Of a DNA stretch of 64,000 nucleotides, positions 51,386 through 62,600 are shown one piece after another; within the stretch, counting starts at the first letter, position 1, and the number at the start of each line of letters is the position of its first letter. Origin of the DNA: Mastigias papua (taxonomy: Eukaryota > Cnidaria > Scyphozoa > Rhizostomeae > Mastigiidae). Location: assembly GCA_964019165.1 (NCBI GenBank), contig OZ025273.1, forward strand, positions 13,529,214 to 13,593,213. Direction: 5' to 3'. The notes under the pieces are model-generated. The model searched no databases. It saw only the letters and a program-made list of their open reading frames with translations, and was not told the origin of the DNA. The translations under genes were made by a program, and so were the position numbers.

Positions 51386-53306
51386 TCTCCTGTATATGAA
51401 GTAAGCACATAACATTCAAAATGGTCTTTACACTGAGACATTAAAAAGCTACATCAATTATTGTCTCCTGCATACGTCACCTCTATCATAGAGAGTGTTC
51501 AAAAATCTAGTAGTATAATTGTAACAGTGTATAACATATACAATATAGCCCATCAACTGACAGGAATGATTACGGCTATAACCTAGTGGATGATCACAAA
51601 TCTTCTCCACACAGGTACACAATTAAATGTGAGCCATAAACCTGTAATATGGTTGCATCCAGTAATCCTTTGGTAACTGGTATATTAGCTTTCTTTAGCC
51701 ATTAAATTAGCTTGTAGCGAATTATAATAGCTCAGAGGACTCCATAGTGTTACTTCATAAAAATAAAGGAATACTGCTATGTACAGATAACATCCTATAG
51801 AACATTAATCTTCAAATCAGGTTTCGAGTAATTACAGTATTCTCAATTACAGTATTTGGGGTGGGAGGGGGAGTTGATGGTAAGGGGCTCAGAGAAATCA
51901 AGTTTACACAATAGATATGATCATGCTATCTAATAGTAAGTAATCCCTTTAAACTGAATTATCATGTACAGAATGATATATAGAAATCATTAATGGAATT
52001 TATAGCAACTGTTTTCCAGCAAAGAAAGATTCAGGATAAAGGAACCCCTAATTTGACTTCTCAAAAGTTACACTACGATCCATAGCGAAAAGAACTATAA
52101 AAGTGTTGTAAATAAAGAGTGCTGGGATTCAGCTAAAAGCTGTACTGGGAGTAAGTAAGGCATCAGCTACAGGGGCTGAGAGTAATACGAAACGCCCTCA
52201 AGATTTTGGAGAGAATTTACTTGACAGTTTCTTCAACTAATCCAAGAAAAAGAAACAGAGACAGAGTATCAAATTGCAATAATCCACAGAGTAAATTGGA
52301 TAACATCCTAGCTCTAGCCTAAAATAACTGTGTTGCAAACATAAAGAGCTATGTAGAAGTTACAAACAACAACTCAACTTAGACCAGTCTCAACTTTAAA
52401 CAATGTCAGAGTGGCCTAGCATAGCTGAAAGTGAACAGCACGCTAAAAATCCTAGCAATTATTAAATAGTCCAGTAGGAATTTGCCAAACAACTCCCAGA
52501 ACCTCTGCAGTCATAAATCTATAATGTAGTTGTTTGGAAACAAAGGATTGAAGGTATCTGCGATGGTGAGCTGATCCTGGGAATCCCCTCAGGTGTTTAC
52601 TGACGAACTACACCAGAATGAAGATTAAAGGATACCAACACGCTGTATGGCTAACACTCAAGAAACTTAGCAAGTCATGTAGTTTGCTTGTACTCACACC
52701 TGATATGAAAGAGGAACACCAGCCTCTTCATAGCTTAAACTATAAGGGGGAGGGCTACAAACCTTTCAGAGTTATAATACATAACACAACGAATAACATG
52801 ATACAGGAAAAACACGGAAAAACTCTGGAAGTCTAGAAGAAACAATTTCAGTACGCTTCTGGTCAATATTTTATCACGCCTTAATATGTTGTCCCCAAAA
52901 CAAGCTGGAACGTCATATCATGCAAAAATAACCCAAACTGGAAGCTTCCCGAATGTTATCCCATGTCAGGCAACAAAGCGTAAAAAGTAAGCGAAATACA
53001 CCATGATATACAACAAAATACAACATGAAATACCTTCTATATTGTTTATCACAACATAGCGGCAAAAGCACTATGATTTAGCAGAGACAATCGAACGGTT
53101 TTTGGAGATTTCTCATGGCGATATCACCCTCGAAAAGTAGGATTCCTTGGCAAATGAAATCAAGCGAACACAGCAGTAGACTGGAAGCAGAACGACGAAA
53201 GTCTCCTCCAAGTCACACTGCAAATATATGATAGTAATGGCTCGCCACAGTAGAACACGGATGACATGGACAAAGGAAATACAGTATATCTTAAATCAGA
53301 CCCATT

Positions 53307-53564
53307 TCAGGACAGTAGAGCAGGCATACCAGGAGGAAAAGCAACCAAAGTCTCCTCGCGATAACACATACAGCTACTTCGTCCTGCAGGACCGCTCGTG
53401 AAGCTGACAACACGCGTTCCAGCAAGGAGGAGCAACAGTATTGCTGTGAATGGCGATGGCAAGAAAGTTAAATAACTCAGCGAGACAAAATGATAAAAAT
53501 CATATCTCTTCTTACGTAAGTAGTAGACCCAAATGGCTACTCTTGACAGAAATCTGGGGGCCAT
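53307..53564 (-). CDS. Signal-peptide-like frame conserved in Helitrons
   Basis: An 85-codon frame starting MAPRFLSRVAIW, with a hydrophobic stretch FTAILLLLLAGTRVVS, then SCMCYREETLVA and a donor-like site (CCTG|GTATGC) near 53330. Helitrons 2 and 3 keep the same segment (ILLLLPAGPRVVS..., CYREETLVAVLPG) with GTAAGC/GTAAAC after it. It could be a host exon captured by the Helitron, with hydrophobic leader and splice donor, or chance conservation by descent. The function is unknown. Confidence 0.3.
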   Translation of the reverse strand: MAPRFLSRVAIWVYYLRKKRYDFYHFVSLSYLTFLPSPFTAILLLLLAGTRVVSFTSGPAGRSSCMCYREETLVAFPPGMPALLS

Positions 53565-53726
53565 GGGACGAATGCCCTGGGAGGAGATCGTGTGCGCGTA
53601 ATGAGGACACGTGGCACAATTTAGAGCAATCTGATTGGTTTGGAATAAATTATCATATAGGCATCTTAGTATATAGAGATAGGTCTTGGATCAGCAGTTC
53701 ATATCATTTCCAGTTATAGGACTCAC

Positions 53727-53829
53727 CTCTTTCTAGAGCTTCTAGAATATCATGCGGTGGTCGGCATACTGTTGTCGGCAAAAGAGGTATAATACTACCA
53801 ATGTTCGTCACCCTTGTCATTTGCTTCTC
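53727..53829 (-). CDS. RNF213-like exon 2
   Basis: Acceptor TTTTACAATGTAG, donor AGAG|GTGAGT. It is 103 nt, encoding EKQMTRVTNIGSIIPLLPTT then VCRPPHDILEALER. Phase joins exons 1 and 3. Less conserved than the ATPase exons, but borders and phase are exact. Confidence 0.85.
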
Positions 53830-55059
53830 CTACATTGTAAAATATACTGGATTGAAGCATCATATAGAAACAATTAACATCTTCTCATAACATAATTTCT
53901 ATGAAAATCTCTATTCCCTTAAATGCATTCCTCAATAGTGATTAAAGCATTGCTTTCACCAAACCCCCCCCCCCACCCCCCGACGGAACTACTACCAATG
54001 TTATAATAAAAGCTAAGAAATCACAAATTTCCCCTCATTATCACAAAGCTAACAAGTGATAGTGCAGTTAGGAGCACGTTGGTGTATCAAGCGTGATGTT
54101 AGGTAATGTATACATTCGACGCAAAATGTAGATTTAGTGCAGAACAAGCGATATTTGCTACGTACCTAGAGAAATAAATGGCAATGCGAGTAAGAGAGGG
54201 CGATGGTAAGCGGAATGATACAGGCGGGGGTCCCCGTTTGGATAATAATTTCCAAGCAATTTTCATTTCCAAGCAAGATATCAATGCGAAACAGCTTTCG
54301 TTCTCTTTTTTCTTCTTTCTTCCTTTCTTTCCCTCCTTTCTCCTTCTAACTTTCTCTCTCTAGATAGTTATCGGCGATTGTTCTTTATGTACCACTTCGT
54401 AATCTTATCTTTAAGTGTACCTTAGATTTTTGTCTTCAATGGAATGACCACATGGTAGTCAGGAGAGTTTGTTCCTCTAGGTATCATCTTTCTAGTGCAA
54501 TAAATTGTATTGTGCGTAGTTTCACAGGTACTTTGTCTCTGTAAAACTTTCATATAGAGTATCAAGATGTGAATAATCCGATGGTACCACAGACCTGCAC
54601 TATAGCATAGAAAAGCGGCAAAATTTGTAGACATGCTAAAAGCTTGCTTTTCTTCGGACACTTGTCAGAGAATAAAATGTTAGATAATGACTGAAATGTG
54701 AACCGACATATATACAGCCAAATGCGGATACACGTGATATGATGAATAATGCACCTATGTGGCCTAAGAGTAGCCAATCAGCATCTTTTACCATTGTTCA
54801 CTTGAAGAGTTTAAGTGGGAAATTTAATTCTTCTTGTTAATGCATTACCGGGTTTGGGTCTTAACGTTAACTGAGTCCAACACATTAAATGACAGGACGA
54901 TTTTCCTTGATCAATGATCAGAAAATTATCATCTGTGCATGTTATGGCTCAATCTGGATATGTAGTGCGATGGTGTCCCATGGTGAAAACACAAATCATT
55001 TTAGAATCAATCAAACTGCAAAAACAATCACCCTAGAATGAATTACGATTTCGCAATAG
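53830..55059. other. Intron 1 sequence
   Basis: C run at 53965-53980 and a pyrimidine-rich tract at 54297-54361. No gene seen. Confidence 0.55.
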
Positions 55060-55365
55060 GAAAATTCAGAATGTGCCAAGGCATGTGCAGATGATAATTT
55101 TTGGATCATTGGGCTTGCAAGATCGCCCTTTCATTTACGTGTTTTATGTTAAAACTCAAAACCAACTCTTGTATTAAAAATAGACAGTGGTGAATAGGTG
55201 ATAATTGGCACTCTTAGGGCCAACTAGATGCGTTATTAATCACATCACGTGAACCCGCACCTGGCTATGTATCTAGAGTCACGTTTCAGTCATTATCCGA
55301 CGTGTCATACTCTAACGAGTATCGGGCGAAAACAGGTTGTCAATATGTCAAGGAATTGTTCCCAC
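55060..55365 (+). mobile_element. Degenerate 3' end of PLE 2-type element
   Basis: Aligns with 22945-23290: CAGAATGTGCCAA..., GATCATTGGGC, AAAACTCAAAACCA, then gtggtgaatag, cgttattaatcacatcacgtg and ttatccgacgtgtcat. It is more decayed, with the GIY-YIG tail frame broken. A dispersed relative of the inverted PLE 2 fragment. Confidence 0.8.
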
Positions 55366-58143
55366 CTATCGTCCTGTAGTAAAGAGTACAACAAAAACTA
55401 TGCAATATGTATAATTAAATCACCAGGACAGAACGACTAGTGTCATAGCAAACAAACTTCGCTAAACAGCATTGTGAATTGCGTGTAATGGTAGTGGAAA
55501 TGGCTATATAAATAGAGTAGATTTTTGTTTAACGACACGCAAAAGTGTAATATACAGTTACTTGTGATTGACATTTAAGTAACAATGAACGATCTTTACA
55601 TGAAATTAACAGAAGAAAGCTTTGCTGAAAACGACAATTACTATTATAATTTACGTACCATAAACCATTTCCAATGCCGAAATTATGATCGACAATGTAT
55701 GATAGATAAAATATTCAGCACAGAGGCTGGCTCTAACGGCCTTCACCTCCACATTTGTTGAAACGCTGTTGCACGTTTTAAGAACATGTAAGAAAGTAAA
55801 ACAGTAGATTTGTGAATCATAAAGCTGCAGGTTGTGTTGCAAGATTACTTACTTTCTGTATCTCTCATGTAATTTTTGACCTCAATATAGTTTTAATTTA
55901 GTTTCTGTTGGCCCTGATAAGCTTCTATTGTAGCTATAAACAATACAGCTATAAACATCAGTAAAAAAGTAGGTTAACGTATTACTATATTATGCTTATT
56001 GCTTCTCCGGAATGTTTTCAACAGCACAGGTATGGCATATGTCTACTTCTAACTTGGCTCCTGCTCGGCACTTATCAACTTCATCCAAGTACGAGAATTT
56101 TCTTCATTAAGAACTAAGTAAACATTTAAAATGTCACTGTGAAATATATGAATACTTCTTGGTGGGTGGAGATTTTTATTTCGATCACATTCAAGATAGT
56201 CTGCAAAATTTAATGCATTATTTAAACTTTAAATTTTCACGCAGAGAGATATTTATAACAGTCTAGAAATCACCTGAATTTCCCAAACAGAACCACAAGG
56301 ACACATGGCATAATTCATATTCTATACAGATGCTATCTATAGTGATCGCTATTGCCACATAAAATCATAAACTCTAGCACACGGTCCGAGTCCAAGCGGA
56401 AAACTATACTATGTGAAGGACATAAGAGCTCCTGTAGAAAGTGAAAAAACTTTTATGACGAACTGAGGTTGCTTATTACGATGTTCAATACTGTGACAGT
56501 GCAACTTATGTCAGCCTAAACATTGTACAGTAGTTAATTAATTTCACAATGTACTTCTTGTTTGCTTTAATTAGCTATTAGCTATCTTATGTAACAAACA
56601 TTAACTACATTGTTATAATAATAATCCAACTGACTTACTCATTAGAGAGTAGGATTTTCATGCATTCATACGTATCTTATAAGAGGTTGCTAGTAGTATT
56701 TAGAACATAAAACTTTCATAGCATTGCAAATTAATGAAGGTTGCACGTCTTTCGTCAAACATCAAGGACACGAGTCCAACTCCATTATGCAAATAAGTAT
56801 ACACATTGTATTTTATGGTGTTGTTTTATAGGACAGTGGTACTCATCTGGTCAGAAATTTCTCATGCTAATATATTTATTCAATTGTTACAATTGTCTTC
56901 AATTACTCATTGTAAGAGAATATGCCGTCATTCGCTCAAATGTTTCCTCCACGAAAGTCTTCAGAGTCATGTAGTAATAGAATCACGAACAGTAAGGACA
57001 CTTTTGATAACTGGGAAATACATATTTACCTCAACATGATGCATAAACCAAGTCTATGTCATCAGTGCGTCGAAAAGCAAATTTTTGTCTGGTTTGTCAA
57101 TGAAAACCTTACTATATATACTCCGTCATCAATATGTTCTATAATACTAGTTAGAAAAATGGCATAAAGAGCAAGGGGAAAACTGCTTTAAGCCAATCAT
57201 TTCACTTACTTACACGGCCATTTACACATGAAAATGAGTAAAAGACAATACGAAGCGAAGTGAAGAGAAAATCATTTTTGCTCAATTTCAGAAACAAAGA
57301 TGGCGTCATATGCTTTTTTGCCACATAAATACCACCTCACACAAATCTCTTGTTGCACGCGATATTTCTCTTTTCCAAGACGATTTCTGCATTTCCAAGT
57401 ACCAGAAAGATTCTTCTAAAACTTTGACGCTTCCCTTTTAGAAATATTACTGCAAGCAGGAGATTGGAAGCCCTATGGTTAAAGCACTTTCCCGAGTATC
57501 TTCGGCATATGCTCTTCTTTGTAAGAACTGCTGAGTGTGCCTCCCAAGCTCAGTTCACGTTATGCGTCATACAACATATTTTGGCGGGAAAATCAATGTA
57601 CGTATTAGAAGACGAATTTGATGTGTAACCGTTTAGACTTGATGACGTTGATCCAACAATCATTAACGAAAGGGCGCTAAAGAGGCCAAAATAATCACAA
57701 GTTATGTAAATAAAATTCTCCGGTTGTTGGTCCGTCTCTCTAAATCTGTTTTAGCTTACGCCACCAGTAGTGCTACACTATGCAACTCGACTAGCAAGCT
57801 AAAGGAGGTAAGACAAAATAAAATCTTTCTGCTACGTGGAAATGTAAACATCTTTCAGGAAAAGAGAAATATCGCATGTAACACCAGTTTTTTGTATCAG
57901 GTTTTTTCTAGACAGCAAAAAGCCTATGACGCCATCTACGTTCTGACACTAATAAAAATTGATTGTCTCTTCACTTTCTATTGTCTTTTGCGCATTTTGA
58001 CTGGTAAATAACGATGTAAACAAATGTACTGATTGGCTTGACACAGTGTCTTCCCGTTGCTGGTATAAAGTATAGCCATTACTTCTGCCAAAAGAGTGGT
58101 TCAAGAATGGAATGTTTCAACCAAAAATGAAAAGCCTACTCAC
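55366..58143. other. Intron 1 sequence, continued
   Basis: No supported gene. Near 56010-56095 the minus strand reads YLDEVDKCRAGAKLEVDICH and then hits TAA; exons 1 and 2 already join in phase without it. Other frames match nothing. Confidence 0.5.
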
Positions 58144-58244
58144 ATCTTCCATAGTTTGACATAGCAGCTCAGTAACCTCAATGATGTAAAAATGATTTGG
58201 CTTCTTCTTCCAGATGCTGCCAAATGAAGTACTGATTGATCCAA
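58144..58244 (-). CDS. RNF213-like exon 1 of the window
   Basis: Acceptor ATTATTGATAG, donor GAT|GTGAGT. It is 101 nt, encoding GSISTSFGSIWKKKPNHFYI then IEVTELLCQTMED. This resembles the 'LWRK.P.HLYIVE' segment before AAA+ module 1 in RNF213. Start phase 1, so further upstream exons must exist beyond it; none was found before the BEL/Pao element. Confidence 0.85.
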
Positions 58245-59334
58245 CTATCAATAATTCGAATATGAAACTGTCCAGGTTTGTTGTAACCTAGTTGGCATAG
58301 AGTGAGATGAGATGATACACTGATGCTTTAACTATTAACAATGTACCTCAACCTAGATATACTACAAGAATTACTACTATTTAGAATACTATACGAATAT
58401 GCAATTATATATGAGATACTACTTGGTTGCCAGTATCACTTTCCTTTCTATTAACTAATATAACGTATTTTGGTGCACTGAACAATAATCCGCAGATAAA
58501 ACTCTATTTTCGGAGTTAGATTTTGAGTTATTCAGGAATTTTTCACATTTTGACTTGTCAGAGTAGCGTGTAACTAGGCATTTGGAAATTAGCCATCTTT
58601 GACGTCATATTGAAAACTAATGAGCCATTAGATTAGAGAATGGAGTAGATAATAGGCTGAAGGGACACTCTCGACTTTTCAGGGCTCACGGATTTTCTCA
58701 TGCATGCATCAACATTTCCGCATGGAAACGAGTTTAGAGTTATAACATTCGAAGAAAAGCTAAAGCGCTTGTATAGGAATTTCAACTGGAAAGGTTGTTT
58801 TTGCACAAATTTCCAAGTCTCCCTTGTAGATGCGCAACGAGTGGAATCGCGATTGGATTTGTTCTTGTTGCTCTACAGTTAGGTGAAGCAACAACAGGAA
58901 ATTATGCCCTAATAGTTAGTTTTACTGAATCTCGTTGGAAGGTATATGGTAAGTAGGCCAAGCGCAGTTCATGTATTTATTTTCGATGCCATCTATTTAT
59001 CGAAAAATTATTATTGTTATTTGGATGTATGTTTTCTTTATGTTATTTGGGGCAGAGAATAGGTATATACTCAAAAAGGCAAGATCAGAATTTCAGAATA
59101 CCCAAATGCAATTTACGATCTTCACACGCCTCAAATATGCAAGCCTCATTACTAGACTCGAGTAGCTTTCAAGAGCTCCTTAGATCAGTGACAATTTATA
59201 TTATGCAGAATAGATTTTTTATGAGCAAGTGTTATTTTTATTCTCTTTTTCATGCATAACATGGACGCCTTGTCAGTATTACTAGAAACTTTATTTATAA
59301 ACCTAAAATATAATTTAGCCTAACTAATCAAGAA
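58245..59334. other. Unassigned stretch next to the BEL/Pao element
   Basis: Probably intron of the same gene. Nothing recognised. Confidence 0.5.
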
Positions 59335-59618
59335 TGTATCTTCAGTGTCTTATTGTCAAGGCGTATGCAGTCAATAGCACAGATTCTATAAAGACTGTGG
59401 GGGGGGGTATTATACCTGTGTAGGTCGTACACAAGAAAACGAGTTATCATGCCTCAAATATATACATAACGTAATAACTCTATATACAAACTAACGTCCT
59501 ATCATTACGAATGACATTGACTAACTAACTACTACAATGAGATGAGCGGAAACTATTAACGGACTCAGTACATGGAGTCTGGTGACCAGTTCTAGGTCTA
59601 CGTAAATAGTTTTTGACA
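59335..59618 (-). repeat. Putative 3' LTR of BEL/Pao element
   Basis: On the minus strand it would begin TGTCAAAAAC right after the purine-rich tract and end ...GAAGATACA. The TG...CA ends fit, but the second LTR is outside the window, so the borders are unconfirmed. It contains a C9 run (59400-59408 on plus as G). Confidence 0.45.
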
Positions 59619-59639
59619 TACTGGGGGCCCCGCGAATAG

Positions 59640-62600
59640 CTAATCTTGCTGTCCATCGATTAGCTGGGCCATGATAGCATCTTTTGCTGTAAATGCAGCT
59701 TTTCTTCCCGGACGTGGCGATTTGCGTATACTCTTTTCAGAAAGTCCTTCGATAGTAGAGTCTGTTAAATCTACGTGTACCTCTAACGGGTAAAGTTTAA
59801 CGATCGAACGGGAGGTACGACCACGCGGGGTGCGCATGATGGCGGCTCTACAGAATTTATCTGCACCCAGAATAAGTTCCGTTACGACACCAAGCTCCCA
59901 ATAGTGCCGAGGCTTATCGGTATCGGCCACTAAAACGACATCTCCCACGTTGATTGAAGTGTGGGAAGACTGATGCTTCTTTGTGTGTAGAGAATGGATC
60001 TCTCATAAAAAGGATAAATATTCCTTGTCGAAACGTGCTTTGAAGTGATGGTATAATTCTGATCTTCGGTTGTATAAACGATTGAGGTCGGTATTGTCTC
60101 CGAAAGTAGGATCAGACAGGTGTGTGTCATCGTGGGGGGCGTGTGGTAGGGAGGTTACGTTGAATCCGAAGAGTAATTGACTAGGCGTAAGTGGCTGAAT
60201 GTCATGATTATCAGACATAATATAAGTGAGCGGACGGTCATTAAGAATAGCTTGTATTTCCTTTAACAGTGTGTATAACTCAACAAATGAGACTAGAGAG
60301 CGACCGAGAACTTTTTTAAGGCAGGTTTTGGTCAGTCCAATAAGTCTTTCATAAACTCCTCCCCAGTGGGGGCTACGTGCGGGAATGTAGCGAAATTCGA
60401 TACGTTTTAGAGCAAAGGCATGTTTAACAGTGTCGCTATCGAAGAGTGATAAAAGGGCTTGGAGGTCTTTTTCAGCACATTTAAATGTCTGAGCATTATC
60501 AGAGAGAACGAAACGAGGAGTAGAAAAAACGCTGCAATGACAACGGAAAGCTTGAAGAAATGACGATGTTGTAAGGTCTTCAACGAGCTCTAAACTTATA
60601 GCACGAGTTGTAAGACAAGTAAAAAGACAAATGTATACTTTGCTGTGATTTCCACTTTGGTCTTTAACAAGAAAATGTCCAGTGAAATCGATTCCGATGT
60701 TGGAAAAAGGAGGGCTGTTGGTATCTAAGCGAAATTTAGGAAGCTCTGCAGGAGTAGGGAGTAGGTACGGTCGGCCAGTCACTTTCTTACAGGCGAAACA
60801 GGTGCGGAGTAGACGACGAGTGAGCGAACGAACAGACGGAATCCAGAAGCGTTGGCGAAGAGCAACAATAGTAACACCAACTCCGATGTGATGTAAGCGG
60901 TGATGATAATCTAAAACGAGGAGTTGAGTAAAGCGAGAACGAGGAGGCAATAATAATAATGATGAAGCGAGATCAAAACGACCTTTTGTACGAATGAGTC
61001 CTTGTTCATCAAGGAGCAAGTTGAGTTGTCGGATGATAGGTGGGGCTGTACCCCTTGTAGCAGACATGAGGTAATCTAAAACCTGCGGATAATATCGTTC
61101 TTGAATAGCATGAATCCATTCTGACTCTATTGACTCAAGTTCTGCAGTGGAAGGGGGCCCTTGATTCCTTGTGCGGTAACAGAATCTGTGAACGTATACA
61201 GATGTTGCTAGGAGACGTGAATAATGATTAAAACGGCCTAAGTCGATGACGTTAGAAATGCGCGATGGCATAAGCGAAACTTGTTCTGCAACTACAGCTG
61301 TGAGAATGGTAGACTGCGTAAGTTGTGATTTAGGCCACTGTGGCCACAGCGATGTGTCATAAATCCAAGATCGACCACTAAACCATAACGTTGAATTCTG
61401 TAGTGACTGCGCAGAGCAACCACGAGAAACGAGATCTGCGGGATTTTCCTGTGAGGGGGTGTGACCCCAGAACGAAGAATCGAAAAGCTTATTGATACAG
61501 TCAACTTTATTCTGGACAAATTGCTTCAATTTACGAGTTGAAGAAAGCCAAAACAAGGCGATTTCGGAATCAGTCCAGAGGCGAACTCGTCGGGAAAATC
61601 CTTACGAATTACGTCAAAAGTGCTGGCACAAAATTGAGCACCTAAAAGCATAGCACTTAATTCGAGTTGTGGAATCGTTATGCCTTGTTTGTTGCGTGGA
61701 GCTAGCTTCGATTTTGAGCTGATGAGAATTGATTTTGTACCCTGAGAAAGGTATGCGACGGCTCCGATAACTAATTTGCTCGCATCCGTGAAAACTTGAA
61801 GATACACTGGTTCGTCCGGGGTAAAGTTTATCCAACGTAAAAACTGAAAGCGGGAAGCGGCGCTTAGATTCTGTTTGATGTTTTTCCAAACGTTAATTTT
61901 GGCTGTGGGCAATGGCTGGTCCCACCCGAGTTTTTCTTCCCATAGTTCGGCGATAAAAAGGCGAGCAACGACGGTTACTGGCAAAACTAATCCAAGAGGA
62001 TCGAATAACTGACTGGCGATACTTAAAACTTTACGTTTGGTGAGAGAATCCGCAGGGGAATCGAAGTGTTTCTCTTGAAATGAAATAGTATCTTTGAACG
62101 TATCCCATAGTAAACCGAGTAATGAAATTTTATCTGAATTACTACCTGCATTATGTGAGCGTATAAACTCTTGTAATGAGGCTGAGTTCGTGCACCATTG
62201 ACGTAAGACAAAATGACCTTCCTGCATGATTTCGCGCGCTTTTTCAAAATAGGTTATTGCTGCAACCTCGCTTTGAACACCGGATAGGAGGTTGTCTATG
62301 TACAATTTCTGTGATAAATCAACCGCAGTAGGATCACTGTACTTTTGTAAATGTTCGATTAAAACTGCACCTAATGTCATTGGACTGCTTGTATGACCAA
62401 AAACAATGGTTGTATACGTATAAACACAGATGTCCATCGAGGGATCGTTATCCTTATACCACAGAAAGCGAACGTATGGGCGGTCTCCCTCTTTTAGTTT
62501 TATGTTGAGAAAGGCCCGTTGAATATCGGCAATGAAAGCATATTTCGGAAAACGAAAACGAACGAGAAGTTCTACGAGGTTGTTTAGAAGGTAACGACCA

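Larger units (their letters stand above)
50789..53679 (-). mobile_element. Non-autonomous Helitron 4
   Basis: Minus strand: starts TCTCTATATACTAAGATGCC at 53679 (flank A), ends ...GCTAG at 50789 (flank T). It is 2,891 bp and closely similar to Helitron 2 along most of its length. The start lies 47 bp into the intron after RNF213-like exon 2. No Rep/helicase frame. Confidence 0.9.

Noticed and set aside
56010..56095. Minus-strand Cys-containing frame YLDEVDKCRAGAKLEVDICH
   Set aside because: Ends in a stop with no donor, and exons 1 and 2 already join in phase.
57440..57560. Possible tRNA-derived SINE (tggttaaagcac box A-like)
   Set aside because: No convincing box B at the right distance and no tail or second copy seen.
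60682..60891. Plus-strand frame inside the BEL/Pao element
   Set aside because: Shadow of the integrase frame on the other strand. The same applies to 63606-63860 and 8713-9228.
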